DNA from: a virus
IMG/VR virus record: IMGVR_UViG_3300037245_000622
Coordinates: 1 to 26,732 of that record
Strand: one strand, 5' to 3'
DNA length: 26,732 bases
Shown: in pieces, positions 5,856 through 12,846 of the stretch
Layout of the letters: every line of letters starts with the position of its first letter
How positions within the stretch are numbered: position 1 is the stretch's first letter
The notes under the pieces: model-generated
The model's database searches: none
What the model saw: the letters and a program-made list of their open reading frames with translations, nothing else
What the model was told of the DNA's origin: nothing
Program-made: the position numbers and the translations under genes

Positions 5856-6145
5856 TATATACCAACTGCAATATAAGGTGTGCTATCCGATACCCACCTG
5901 AATGATTTAACCTTTACTAGTTTGACCAATTTATCTTTCATAAATTTATATGGAGAATTATACACTTTCGGTTCTAGCATTATGACGAAACCACCTATCC
6001 CCTCAAATACATCAGCCGTTTCTTTAGCACCAAAAATCTTCAACACCACACGTGCTTCGATTTGTTTGTCTAATGGTAGTTCATCAAATGTTATTGAACT
6101 TGCTTCGTTTATTTCTCTTTTTGGGTATGTATCTAAACTCTTCAT
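5855..6145 (-). CDS. Uncharacterised protein, 96 aa, putative capsid-targeted
   Basis: Not recognised. The N terminus MKSLDTYPKREINEASSITF is basic and contains INE followed by Ala, which fits the prohead protease rule (Ile-x-Glu, then Ala) at residues 12-15. The middle has a hydrophobic stretch (GIGGFVIMLEPKVY). ATG overlaps the TGA of the gene at 6142-6684 (ATGA), and its own stop overlaps the next ATG (TAATG), so four genes from 6684 to 5353 form one coupled unit driven by the late promoters near 6751-6776. Confidence 0.55.
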   Translation of the reverse strand: MKSLDTYPKREINEASSITFDELPLDKQIEARVVLKIFGAKETADVFEGIGGFVIMLEPKVYNSPYKFMKDKLVKLVKVKSFRWVSDSTPYIAVGI

Positions 6146-6684
6146 TTTATTATCACCTTTGTGTTAAACTTTAACTCATGTAAACCTTTTTTGACATACT
6201 CAGTGGTATATATCGGTTTATTTCGCATATATCCACCATATATGAACTGTATTGTATTTATTTTGCTTGTATGATTCTTTCCACCATCAATCAATATATA
6301 GAATGATGTGTCTGAATTTCTTTTGATTTGATCTACGTCCGCTTTTGTTACGTTCTCAATAACTTTGATAAATTTTTCTTTATCTATGAAAACTATACCA
6401 ACTCGTTCAACAAATGGGTTGATGTTGACATCCTTAAGGGTTTCACGGATTACTGTATCTTCAGTTTTATAGGTATTATCACACATAGTTTCTACTTTTT
6501 TATCCTCTATTCCAGCCATTCTTTTGACGATAGCGGTTACCAACGCAAAGAAACGTTCTGATTCTGGATCAACATCTTCATAGTTTTTCTTAACAACTAT
6601 ATTAGCTTCATCCCAGTACTTCTCTATGGTGGCTATAGACTTACCACTACGTTTAGCAAATGACTTTAATGTGTCTGACGGCAT
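6142..6684 (-). CDS. Phage protein with N-terminal LKxFAKRSGKS domain, 180 aa
   Basis: The N-terminal ~55 residues (LKSFAKRSGKSIATIEKYWD, then FFALVTAIVKRMAGIE) match a small helical domain that recurs at the ends of many large-phage proteins, with the pattern FAKKSGKS...WDKAK...ILKKMLGI. The remainder is not recognised; it is beta-rich toward the C terminus (FYILIDGG, NTIQFIYGGYM). No enzymatic motif is visible. AAGGA lies 9 bases before the ATG. It is the first gene of the minus-strand unit that starts at the divergent promoter cluster. Recognition of the small domain comes from memory and should be treated as moderate. Confidence 0.6.
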   Translation of the reverse strand: MPSDTLKSFAKRSGKSIATIEKYWDEANIVVKKNYEDVDPESERFFALVTAIVKRMAGIEDKKVETMCDNTYKTEDTVIRETLKDVNINPFVERVGIVFIDKEKFIKVIENVTKADVDQIKRNSDTSFYILIDGGKNHTSKINTIQFIYGGYMRNKPIYTTEYVKKGLHELKFNTKVIIK

Positions 6685-6722
6685 TTCGTATTATCCTTCT
6701 TTAAATTCATTAAGGTTATTGG

Positions 6723-6728
6723 TATAAT
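6723..6728 (+). promoter_or_regulatory. Possible sigma70-type -10 upstream of the 6789 gene
   Basis: TATAAT within TTGGTATAATAGAC on the plus strand, with the preceding G seen in other candidate promoters of this window. No good -35 is visible. Weak call. Confidence 0.3.
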
Positions 6729-6744
6729 AGACTAATCAATAACT

Positions 6745-6752
6745 TATAAATA
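6745..6752 (+). promoter_or_regulatory. T4-type late promoter octamer for the 6789-7738 operon
   Basis: Plus strand reads TATAAATA 36 bases before the ATG at 6789. It overlaps by two bases a minus-strand copy, creating a divergent late promoter pair. Confidence 0.65.
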
Positions 6753-6758
6753 TTTATA
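6751..6758 (-). promoter_or_regulatory. T4-type late promoter octamer for the 6684-5353 unit
   Basis: Minus strand reads TATAAATA about 67 bases before the start at 6684, back to back with the plus-strand copy at 6745-6752. Confidence 0.6.
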
Positions 6759-6768
6759 CAACTAACAC

Positions 6769-6776
6769 TATTTATA
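6769..6776 (-). promoter_or_regulatory. Second minus-strand late promoter octamer
   Basis: Minus strand reads TATAAATA 18 bases upstream of the copy at 6751-6758. Tandem promoters facing the 6684 gene, inside the leader of the plus-strand 6789 gene. Confidence 0.5.
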
Positions 6777-6788
6777 CCAAAGGAATAT

Positions 6789-7202
6789 ATGAGTAAAACA
6801 ATATTAAGACGATGTGATGTATGCCATAAACGGGAAGGTGTTGAAATTGAAGCTGGTGATTTTGTGGATCAGGCATTGACCATGACTATGGATAATTTTG
6901 ATGGGTCATCATTAACTATCTCATGTAATATAACAATTAAAAACGACTCACACCCTGATGGTGATAACATTATCGATGATGTAATCAATGGTTATACACC
7001 AACCGATCAATTTAACTCAGATATACACTACCATGATACATATCCAACTAGTCGTGATATCGCTGAAGCGCAACTTGAACAGATAATGGTAAATACTCAG
7101 AATATTGGTAACGATACATCTGATCTATGTAAGGTATGTTTCAAAACCATGTTGAGTATGGTTGAACGATATGCTAAATTTGATGAAGAGGTTAAATTCT
7201 AA
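6789..7202 (+). CDS. Protein with two CxxC pairs, 137 aa
   Basis: Not recognised by family. Two CxxC pairs at the ends, RRCDVCHK (Cys9, Cys12) and LCKVCFKTM (Cys114, Cys117), could together bind one zinc ion and bring N and C termini together, as in small zinc-ribbon proteins. The middle is acidic and rich in Asp, with a His-rich patch (HYHDTYPTS). AAAGGA precedes the ATG. Its stop overlaps the start of the next gene (TAATG), so it is probably made together with the possible terminase small subunit. Confidence 0.6.
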   Translation: MSKTILRRCDVCHKREGVEIEAGDFVDQALTMTMDNFDGSSLTISCNITIKNDSHPDGDNIIDDVINGYTPTDQFNSDIHYHDTYPTSRDIAEAQLEQIMVNTQNIGNDTSDLCKVCFKTMLSMVERYAKFDEEVKF

Positions 7203-7738
7203 TGAGTAATTTTAAAACACCAGATGAAAAGATAAACGAAGCATTGGGTATCGAAGATAGTAATACAGTCGAAGATGTATTGTCATCATTTGACGAAGAG
7301 TTGGAAAACATTGAATCAAGTATGAAAAATGCTGTTGATAAGATTGATACATCAATTGGGTCCACTGATGATATACATGACCTACGTGGTGCTCTAGGTG
7401 AACTAAGTGAATTGATTGGTGTATCTAAGGGTATGTTGGGTGATGTATATCGTTATATAGCCGGTAGTGAAATTATGGACCCCGATGTTATTCGTTCAGG
7501 TGCTGACTTAATCAAAGCATCAACTGAACTTATCCGTGAATATCTTGATATCTATAAAGAGAAGATTCGACATTTCAATTCAATTGAAATGGAGATGATC
7601 AAGAACGATAATAAGATGAAGTTTGAAAAGTATAAACATGAGTTAAAAAATGGTGGTAATGTGACTGATGATAATGTTGACACATATGAATACACTCAGG
7701 AATCCATTGTTAAAGCAATGGCTATCCTTGAAGAATAA
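7202..7738 (+). CDS. Possible terminase small subunit (gp16-like), 178 aa
   Basis: A mostly helical acidic protein. The central part (ALGELSELIG...VYRYIAGSEIMDPDVIRSG...LIKASTELIREYLDIYKE) has the layout of phage small terminases: a hydrophobic helix, a segment like SExPDxI, then LIKA...L..YLDIYK. The C-terminal quarter is a charged coiled coil followed by an Asp-rich linker. Length is close to T4 gp16 (164). If right, it recognises phage DNA and starts packaging with a large subunit encoded elsewhere. It is the last gene of a plus-strand late operon and ends at a strong terminator. The family call is by pattern only; a generic coiled-coil protein is the alternative. Confidence 0.45.
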   Translation: MSNFKTPDEKINEALGIEDSNTVEDVLSSFDEELENIESSMKNAVDKIDTSIGSTDDIHDLRGALGELSELIGVSKGMLGDVYRYIAGSEIMDPDVIRSGADLIKASTELIREYLDIYKEKIRHFNSIEMEMIKNDNKMKFEKYKHELKNGGNVTDDNVDTYEYTQESIVKAMAILEE

Positions 7739-7763
7739 CATATATTTTTCATTTAATCAAGAC

Positions 7764-7795
7764 AAAAAAAAAGACTCCCGAAGGAGTCTTTTTTT
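7764..7795. terminator. Strong bidirectional rho-independent terminator
   Basis: GACTCC and GGAGTC arms with a CGAA tetraloop, extended by A- and T-runs of 7-9 bases on both sides. It lies between the convergent 7202-7738 gene and the major capsid gene. Confidence 0.95.
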
Positions 7796-7815
7796 GTATA
7801 CCCGTAATCTTTCGA

Positions 7816-9183
7816 TTAGTAGGTGAATACACGTGAACCGTCACCCGCTAGGGTTGTGTTCTTCATGTCTTCGATTGCGATGAACTGGTAATAGTTCTCC
7901 GAACCCCAAACGTTACCCATAACACCGTAACGTGTTCTAACACCGACTTCTGGTGTGAAGTCTGCATCTTTAGTTGCTCTCATCAACTGTAGTGGGATAT
8001 ATGGAGAGTAGATGATACCAGCGTCCCAAGGAGAACTTCCCTTGTAACCCAACATTGCATAGTCACCCTGTGCAAATGTATCACGAACTAGTAGCTGTGT
8101 TCCATCATTGATAAGACCAACTTTTACAAGCGATCCAACACCAGTGGCTGGAAGTGAAGGCATAGTAGCACCCTGATTAGCTACGAATGCGTTACTGTTC
8201 AAGCGTTGTAGTACCGCTGTTACAGATGGAGAAGTGATGCAGAAGTTTGCAGAACCACGACGAGTCGCTGTAGCAATATCCTGAGTTTTCTCATTGATCT
8301 GAGTCATAAGAGTACCAATACGTTCTAGCTGGTTACGTCCATCAGCAGATACTGGAGTCCATGTAGATGTTTTACCACCTGTGATTGCAGACTTAACCAT
8401 TTCGGTTAGCATCTGACGGTCAATCTCAGCACCAACTTCGTAGGTAAGGATGTTGATCATCTCACCATCTACGTCAATACCGTGCATAGCCATCATGTCT
8501 TCAGCAAGCTCTGGTGACCAGTTAGCCGCTAATTTACGTGATTTAGCTTCAACAGCCGCTTTGATCAAGTCAAATTTAGCCATTGGGTAATCATTATTCA
8601 CCTGTGCATATTCACCGTTTGCAGTTACCTGTCCCTGACCTCTCCACTCAGTGTTAGAGGTACCGAAGTACGACTTCCAATAGTCTTGGTCAGTAGATGC
8701 ACTAGCTTCAGTACCCTGTAGTAAACCAGATACACCAGTGTAACGAGTATCAACCGTATTGTAACCGATTTCGTTACCAGACTGATCCAAGTTGCCTACA
8801 CCCAACTGTCCATTAGTTCCGTATTTTGCACGAAGTGCGAATGCGAATCCAATTGGAGCGGTCATTGGCTGAACACCAACAAGCTCGTGAGCCATCAACT
8901 GTGGAAAAATACGTCTTACAGTTGGAATAACAATGCTAGGCCAGTGGTAATCATTTGGTCCAAGTACACCTGTTGATGCAGAACCATCACCAGCGATACC
9001 AGTACCCATACCAGCTTCTTCGGTCACTAGACCACGTTTCTCGAAATCCTTTTGAGTGGATTCAAGTACCATAGCGGTTGAGATACGCTTTTGTTCATCT
9101 GTAATAGATTCACCAGCGTCAAGAACCGCTCCCCATTTTTGTACCAATCCTTCTTGGTACTGTTTGTCCATTAATTCTACCAT
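7816..9183 (-). CDS. 23: Major capsid protein (gp23-like), 455 aa
   Basis: Forms the hexameric head shell. It matches T4 gp23 along its length: IVIPTVRRIFPQLMAHELVG, then VQPMTAPIGFAFALRAKYG (T4 VQPMNSPTGQVFALRAVYG), EAKSRKLAANWSPELAEDM, a RRGSANF segment, DYAMLGYKGSSPWDAGIIYS and VRTRYGVMGN near the C terminus. Residues 52-55 (LVTE, followed by Glu-Ala-Gly) are placed like the T4 maturation site FLTE/AEIGG, so the prohead protease probably cuts near residue 55. AGGA lies 9-10 bases before the ATG. It is the last gene of the head operon, ended by the terminator at 7764-7795. Confidence 0.96.
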   Translation of the reverse strand: MVELMDKQYQEGLVQKWGAVLDAGESITDEQKRISTAMVLESTQKDFEKRGLVTEEAGMGTGIAGDGSASTGVLGPNDYHWPSIVIPTVRRIFPQLMAHELVGVQPMTAPIGFAFALRAKYGTNGQLGVGNLDQSGNEIGYNTVDTRYTGVSGLLQGTEASASTDQDYWKSYFGTSNTEWRGQGQVTANGEYAQVNNDYPMAKFDLIKAAVEAKSRKLAANWSPELAEDMMAMHGIDVDGEMINILTYEVGAEIDRQMLTEMVKSAITGGKTSTWTPVSADGRNQLERIGTLMTQINEKTQDIATATRRGSANFCITSPSVTAVLQRLNSNAFVANQGATMPSLPATGVGSLVKVGLINDGTQLLVRDTFAQGDYAMLGYKGSSPWDAGIIYSPYIPLQLMRATKDADFTPEVGVRTRYGVMGNVWGSENYYQFIAIEDMKNTTLAGDGSRVFTY

Positions 9184-9222
9184 GGTTTATTTTCCTTTTT
9201 GGTTTATTTTCGTTTTATTTTC
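9184..9222 (-). repeat. Short repeats in the capsid gene leader
   Basis: The unit GAAAATAAACC (minus strand) occurs twice, with a third partial copy (GAAAATAAAAC), between the scaffold stop and the capsid start. One copy flanks the ribosome site. It may keep this leader unstructured; that is inference. A one-mismatch late octamer (TGTAAATA) lies at 9224-9231. Confidence 0.4.
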
Positions 9223-10119
9223 TTATTTACAAGATTTGGTTGTGATATCAGCATACATAGTCATCTGGGATGATTCGTTTAATTTATCATCGTTAACGAT
9301 TTCATCTTCAATATCAGCTTCATTGGAAACATCTTCGATGATAGATTTGATTTTATCATAATTTGTGAATTCATCATCTGTTTTTATAACTTCAGTGTAT
9401 TTGATATTCTCATATACTTCGTCAAAGTCTTTTTCAATTTCCTCAACTGATGCTTCAGCAAAATGTTTCAAAAGTTTAGATGCTTCCAAATCTGGAATAT
9501 CCTTTACTTTGCAATTGATAAGTTGAGTAGCTTTCATAGTGTTCAATTCACTTTCAACTTTGATACGATGTTCCATCTCAGTTTGCAGTTGTTCAGTTTT
9601 AATTTTAAGATTTTCGGTATTACTTTCATTACTTTCATTAATCGAATCTTCGATTTCAGTAATTTTAGCATGTACATCAGCATCCGATATAAGACAGGTG
9701 TTACGAACCGACTCAGCCATCTTCTCTAGTGTTGATAATCTCTTATAATCAACAACCAATGCTTCAGGTGTTGACTCTTTAATGTATACGTCTAAATATT
9801 TATCAAGTTTTTCAACTAACTGATCAGCAATTTCCGATGTACCTTCAACAACTGCAAGTTCTTCACGTTTTTCAATCAACGTATCGATCTGTTCAACCAA
9901 TTCGGTTACCGATGTATCGATCTCAGATTCGTATTCAACCAGATGAGTTGTAGCAACTAATTTAGAAGCATCAAAACCAGCATTGTACCCTTCTTCACGT
10001 TCAGCATTCAATTTTTCAACAATCGAATCACCGAATGTGTTAAGTTGTTCACGCTGTGAATCGGTTAATACCTTCTCAGTATCAATAGACTCAATTAATT
10101 TGATAAGTTCTTCTCTCAT
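9223..10119 (-). CDS. 22: Prohead core scaffolding protein (gp22-like), 298 aa
   Basis: Called by position and composition: it lies between the protease/core genes and the major capsid gene, exactly where T4 gene 22 lies. It is very acidic, with long coiled-coil stretches (residues ~85-200), as expected of an internal scaffold that is digested during maturation. T4 gp22 is 269 residues. Several Leu/Ile/Val-x-Glu sites (such as LIES near residue 9 and VVEG in the middle) could be cut by the prohead protease. Its ATG overlaps the stop of the small core protein gene (TAATG). Confidence 0.85.
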   Translation of the reverse strand: MREELIKLIESIDTEKVLTDSQREQLNTFGDSIVEKLNAEREEGYNAGFDASKLVATTHLVEYESEIDTSVTELVEQIDTLIEKREELAVVEGTSEIADQLVEKLDKYLDVYIKESTPEALVVDYKRLSTLEKMAESVRNTCLISDADVHAKITEIEDSINESNESNTENLKIKTEQLQTEMEHRIKVESELNTMKATQLINCKVKDIPDLEASKLLKHFAEASVEEIEKDFDEVYENIKYTEVIKTDDEFTNYDKIKSIIEDVSNEADIEDEIVNDDKLNESSQMTMYADITTKSCK

Positions 10120-10262
10120 TAGTTGTCTCCTTTAGCTTCTTCGACGTTATCTATATATTCATTAAATTTCTCTTCTAATACATCACCAAGTATGGTTTTT
10201 GCAGTAGCGTAATCGTTCTCTTTGATATTATTTATAAAAGATTTCAGATTTTTAGAACTCAT
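10119..10262 (-). CDS. Small prohead core protein (gp67-like), 47 aa
   Basis: A 47-residue protein, MSSKNLKSFINNIKENDYAT onward. The pattern of a short helix, IKxNDY, then ATAKTILGDVLEEKFNEYID resembles the start of T4 gp67 (LIEAIKSNDLVAARKLF). It lacks the long acidic tail of T4 gp67, ending soon after EEAKGDN. It sits between the protease and scaffold genes, whereas in T4 genes 67 and 68 precede the protease gene 21. A late promoter octamer at 10297-10304 lies 35 bases upstream, and its stop is fused to the scaffold start (TAATG). Confidence 0.7.
   Translation of the reverse strand: MSSKNLKSFINNIKENDYATAKTILGDVLEEKFNEYIDNVEEAKGDN
10229..10236 (-). promoter_or_regulatory. Late promoter octamer inside the small core gene
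   Basis: Minus strand reads TATAAATA within the start of the core gene, about 110 bases ahead of the scaffold gene. It may add scaffold transcripts, or be chance in AT-rich coding DNA. Confidence 0.35.
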
Positions 10263-10296
10263 TGTTTAAACTCCATAATTGCTTTGTTTCTATATC

Positions 10297-10304
10297 TATT
10301 TATA
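10297..10304 (-). promoter_or_regulatory. T4-type late promoter octamer for core-scaffold-capsid genes
   Basis: Minus strand reads TATAAATA, overlapping the stop of the protease gene and 35 bases before the small core protein start. Confidence 0.65.
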
Positions 10305-11007
10305 AACTTTTTAAAAATTCGTTCATTAAATTAAATATATACTCCGAACGTTGCTTTTTAGGTAGGTTGCTTAAACCGTTTTCAACTATATTATAATTGA
10401 CTTCAAGTATGTCACCATGTATATCAACCATGAAGTTTTTCGACTCCAGTATACCATCAACAAACTGACCTATTGATGGGTTAACAACACAGTCAACGGT
10501 GGACATCCGATAATTTCGAACCACCGACTCTTTCTTATTTCCCCACTTCTCTTGAACTAGTTTACCAACACCACGTGTTGAGAATCCAATCTTGGAACCG
10601 TGTTGAACTAGTGATGCTAATATATCACCCTTTGGTGTACCTTTAATGTTGTTATCTTGATCAGATGCTAATATAATGGATTCACCGATCCATACACCTT
10701 CATCATCTTTCTCCTCATTAAGTTTTGTGATTCTGATAGCCGCTTCAGCAGGATTGATATGGGTGTACTCTGGGTGTTCAAGTTCACCAAGTGCTCTATT
10801 GGTCTTAACCATCTCGTTAATGAACCGTGTTACTTCTGTTCTCATATCATCGAGTGGGTATAGTCGGTCATTGCCATTTAATTTGTTTGCAACTATATAT
10901 GGACCAACCAATTTCATCTGTTTGAATCCAGCATCATTGGCTTCAGTGACTATATCATAGTCATTGAAGTCGTTTTCAACCATAAGTTTTAGTAAAGTTT
11001 CTTTCAT
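10300..11007 (-). CDS. 21: Prohead maturation protease (gp21-like), 235 aa
   Basis: A serine protease of the herpesvirus-assemblin fold that cuts capsid, scaffold and internal proteins after Leu/Ile-x-Glu. Motifs: NGNDRLYP, ALGELEHPE with catalytic His78, and KIGFSTRGVG with catalytic Ser143; these align with ALGELNHP and GVSSRGLG of T4 gp21. The frame is open from a TTG at 11028, but the late promoter octamer at 11032-11039 would leave no leader. The second ATG of an ATGATG pair, at 11007, has GGAG six bases upstream, so I choose it. It is separated from the portal gene by a terminator and has its own late promoter. Confidence 0.93.
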   Translation of the reverse strand: MKETLLKLMVENDFNDYDIVTEANDAGFKQMKLVGPYIVANKLNGNDRLYPLDDMRTEVTRFINEMVKTNRALGELEHPEYTHINPAEAAIRITKLNEEKDDEGVWIGESIILASDQDNNIKGTPKGDILASLVQHGSKIGFSTRGVGKLVQEKWGNKKESVVRNYRMSTVDCVVNPSIGQFVDGILESKNFMVDIHGDILEVNYNIVENGLSNLPKKQRSEYIFNLMNEFLKSL

Positions 11008-11031
11008 CATTATCTCCATGTTCTTCAATGT

Positions 11032-11039
11032 TATTTATA
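11032..11039 (-). promoter_or_regulatory. T4-type late promoter octamer for the protease gene
   Basis: Minus strand reads TATAAATA, directly between the portal terminator and the protease gene, about 25 bases before the chosen ATG. Confidence 0.7.
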
Positions 11040-11040
11040 C

Positions 11041-11074
11041 AAAAAGACCCACCAAATAATTGATGGGTCTTTTT
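11041..11074 (-). terminator. Rho-independent terminator after the portal gene
   Basis: AAAAAGACCCA pairs with TGGGTCTTTTT around an AT-rich loop; T-runs occur on both strands. It separates the portal gene from the protease promoter. Confidence 0.9.
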
Positions 11075-11102
11075 AAATGATTTATGTTATTATATTTGGA
11101 TG

Positions 11103-12794
11103 TTAGAACTCTTCATCATCTTCAGGTTCTTCCTCTTCAGGTTCTTCCTCTTCATCCCATGGAATTGGTGAATCAATATCTTTAGGACCGAATTCCTCAA
11201 TACGCTCAGTCCAGAATGTGATAATTGATTCCTCTAATAACTCTTTACGGTTAAACGTTCGGTTTTCATCAATCTTTTCCTGTGTCCAACCAAGTATATC
11301 AGCCATTGCAAGTTCTTTTGAAAACTCATCCTTATCTGCTACAAGTTCATAGTTCTCCATTTTAAGTTGTAGAAGCTTTTGTTGCTGATATAGTTCATAT
11401 AGTATAGGTTTATTAATGTTGATTTCAAAATCATATCTACTTAATTCATACTTGTCCCATAATCCACGTAATTTAAGATGTGTGATATAACCATTCTTGA
11501 ATCCAGCGGCAAACATGTTTTGAATTCTTATAATAAAACGGGTAAATGCATATTCCTCATATGTGATCGTATCATCACGTTCCATGGTATTCTCAGCTTG
11601 TTGGTACCTTGAGAATGGAACCTTCAATGATTTATATAAACGTCTTAGGAAATATTCCACGTCCTCCATTTCACCATATGTAGCGGTTGAACCTAGTGTG
11701 GTAACTTCTGTTCCACCACCCTCTTTTGATTTCCAGAAGTAATATGATTCAAGCATTGCATGTGGATCATATCGACTTTGTTTCTGACCATCACGGTTGG
11801 TTGTTTTTTTAGAGTTCATTGAGTTAACAAATGACCGCATATGTTGTTTAGCTTTCTTATCAGGCATATTACCGATATCAACATTAAACACTAAACGTTC
11901 AGGTGCTCTAACGACACGAAGAATAACCGCCGCATCATGCATAAGTGCTAACTGGTTATATGATTCACGTGATCTATCAATCAGTGGATATACAATCGAA
12001 CCTGAATGATCATAATCTCCGGTGTTGATGTATGTCATCTGTGACCACAACATTGGTATTACATTATTATTCAATACCTGACTCGTATAAGAAGCACTGC
12101 CCGAATTTGGATCAATGTCCTGAAATGCTGTCATTGATGTTGAGAAGTTTGATGATAATTGATTAACTGCACTATCAATATCTTTGAATAATACACCAAC
12201 ATTCTCATCTTTGACCACATCACGTAAGAAGTCATATCGATCAGTTGGTAGATATTTTATACCAATAATACCCTTATCAATTTTCTTATCATCTATGATA
12301 TTCTCCCACGCAAGTTCACCATCAACAAGAAACTGTTTAACATAGTTAAATCCATTCATATTTAAATCGAATAGTGCAATATACTTACTCCACTCTTCCG
12401 TTAAAATCTTCTGACGATCTTGTGATTCAGTATTTTTCGATGTTGGGTTGAATGTGATTGATGTGTATCGATCAGTATCATCTTTCATCCACGTATCATC
12501 AGCTATATCCTCAATACATTGAAGAACCTCTGGATACCTAGCCATTAGTCGATATGTTCTTAATCGACTTTCTTTATTAGTTGGGATGGGTGTATATATT
12601 TTGTTATAATAGTAATCCTGATTCATATAACGCATCTCTGGGTCAGTACCGTTATTACTATTACCAGTTACCGCTAAATCTTCAATATCAATCTCATCCG
12701 TACTAAGTTCAGAAAATACATCCATATTTGGATTTGCTGTATCAATCTCACCTTTAGTTCTACCCACACCACCAAACATCTTAAATATATTCAT
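11103..12794 (-). CDS. 20: Portal vertex protein (gp20-like), 563 aa
   Basis: Forms the dodecameric ring through which DNA enters the head and to which the tail binds. Recognisable segments include YRLMARYPEVLQCIEDIADD near residue 90, a central RAPERLVFNVDIGNMP, KAKQHMRSFVNSMN, ALGSTATYGEM-like text around VTTLGSTATYGEMEDVEYF, and SRYQQAENTMERDDTITYEE; these follow the T4 gp20 order. Length 563 against 524 in T4. The C terminus is a very acidic tail encoded by a 15-base direct repeat at 11121-11150. GAGG precedes the ATG, with a late promoter octamer at 12838-12845. Confidence 0.94.
   Translation of the reverse strand: MNIFKMFGGVGRTKGEIDTANPNMDVFSELSTDEIDIEDLAVTGNSNNGTDPEMRYMNQDYYYNKIYTPIPTNKESRLRTYRLMARYPEVLQCIEDIADDTWMKDDTDRYTSITFNPTSKNTESQDRQKILTEEWSKYIALFDLNMNGFNYVKQFLVDGELAWENIIDDKKIDKGIIGIKYLPTDRYDFLRDVVKDENVGVLFKDIDSAVNQLSSNFSTSMTAFQDIDPNSGSASYTSQVLNNNVIPMLWSQMTYINTGDYDHSGSIVYPLIDRSRESYNQLALMHDAAVILRVVRAPERLVFNVDIGNMPDKKAKQHMRSFVNSMNSKKTTNRDGQKQSRYDPHAMLESYYFWKSKEGGGTEVTTLGSTATYGEMEDVEYFLRRLYKSLKVPFSRYQQAENTMERDDTITYEEYAFTRFIIRIQNMFAAGFKNGYITHLKLRGLWDKYELSRYDFEININKPILYELYQQQKLLQLKMENYELVADKDEFSKELAMADILGWTQEKIDENRTFNRKELLEESIITFWTERIEEFGPKDIDSPIPWDEEEEPEEEEPEDDEEF
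11121..11150 (-). repeat. 15-base tandem repeat encoding the acidic portal tail
   Basis: Two perfect adjacent copies of TTCAGGTTCTTCCTC (plus strand), encoding repeated Glu-Glu-Glu-Pro-Glu. Likely to vary in copy number between relatives by slippage. Confidence 0.8.
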
Positions 12795-12837
12795 TATTTA
12801 ACCTCTTCTTATTAACATTAAGTCACTTCTTCATTGG

Positions 12838-12845
12838 TATTTATA
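12838..12845 (-). promoter_or_regulatory. T4-type late promoter octamer for the portal gene
   Basis: Minus strand reads TATAAATA 44 bases before the portal start, in the gap following the DNA polymerase gene. Confidence 0.7.
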
Positions 12846-12846
12846 C

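Noticed and set aside
11008-11028. TTG start of the prohead protease at 11028
   Set aside because: It would lie right at the late promoter with almost no leader; ATG at 11007 has GGAG six bases upstream.
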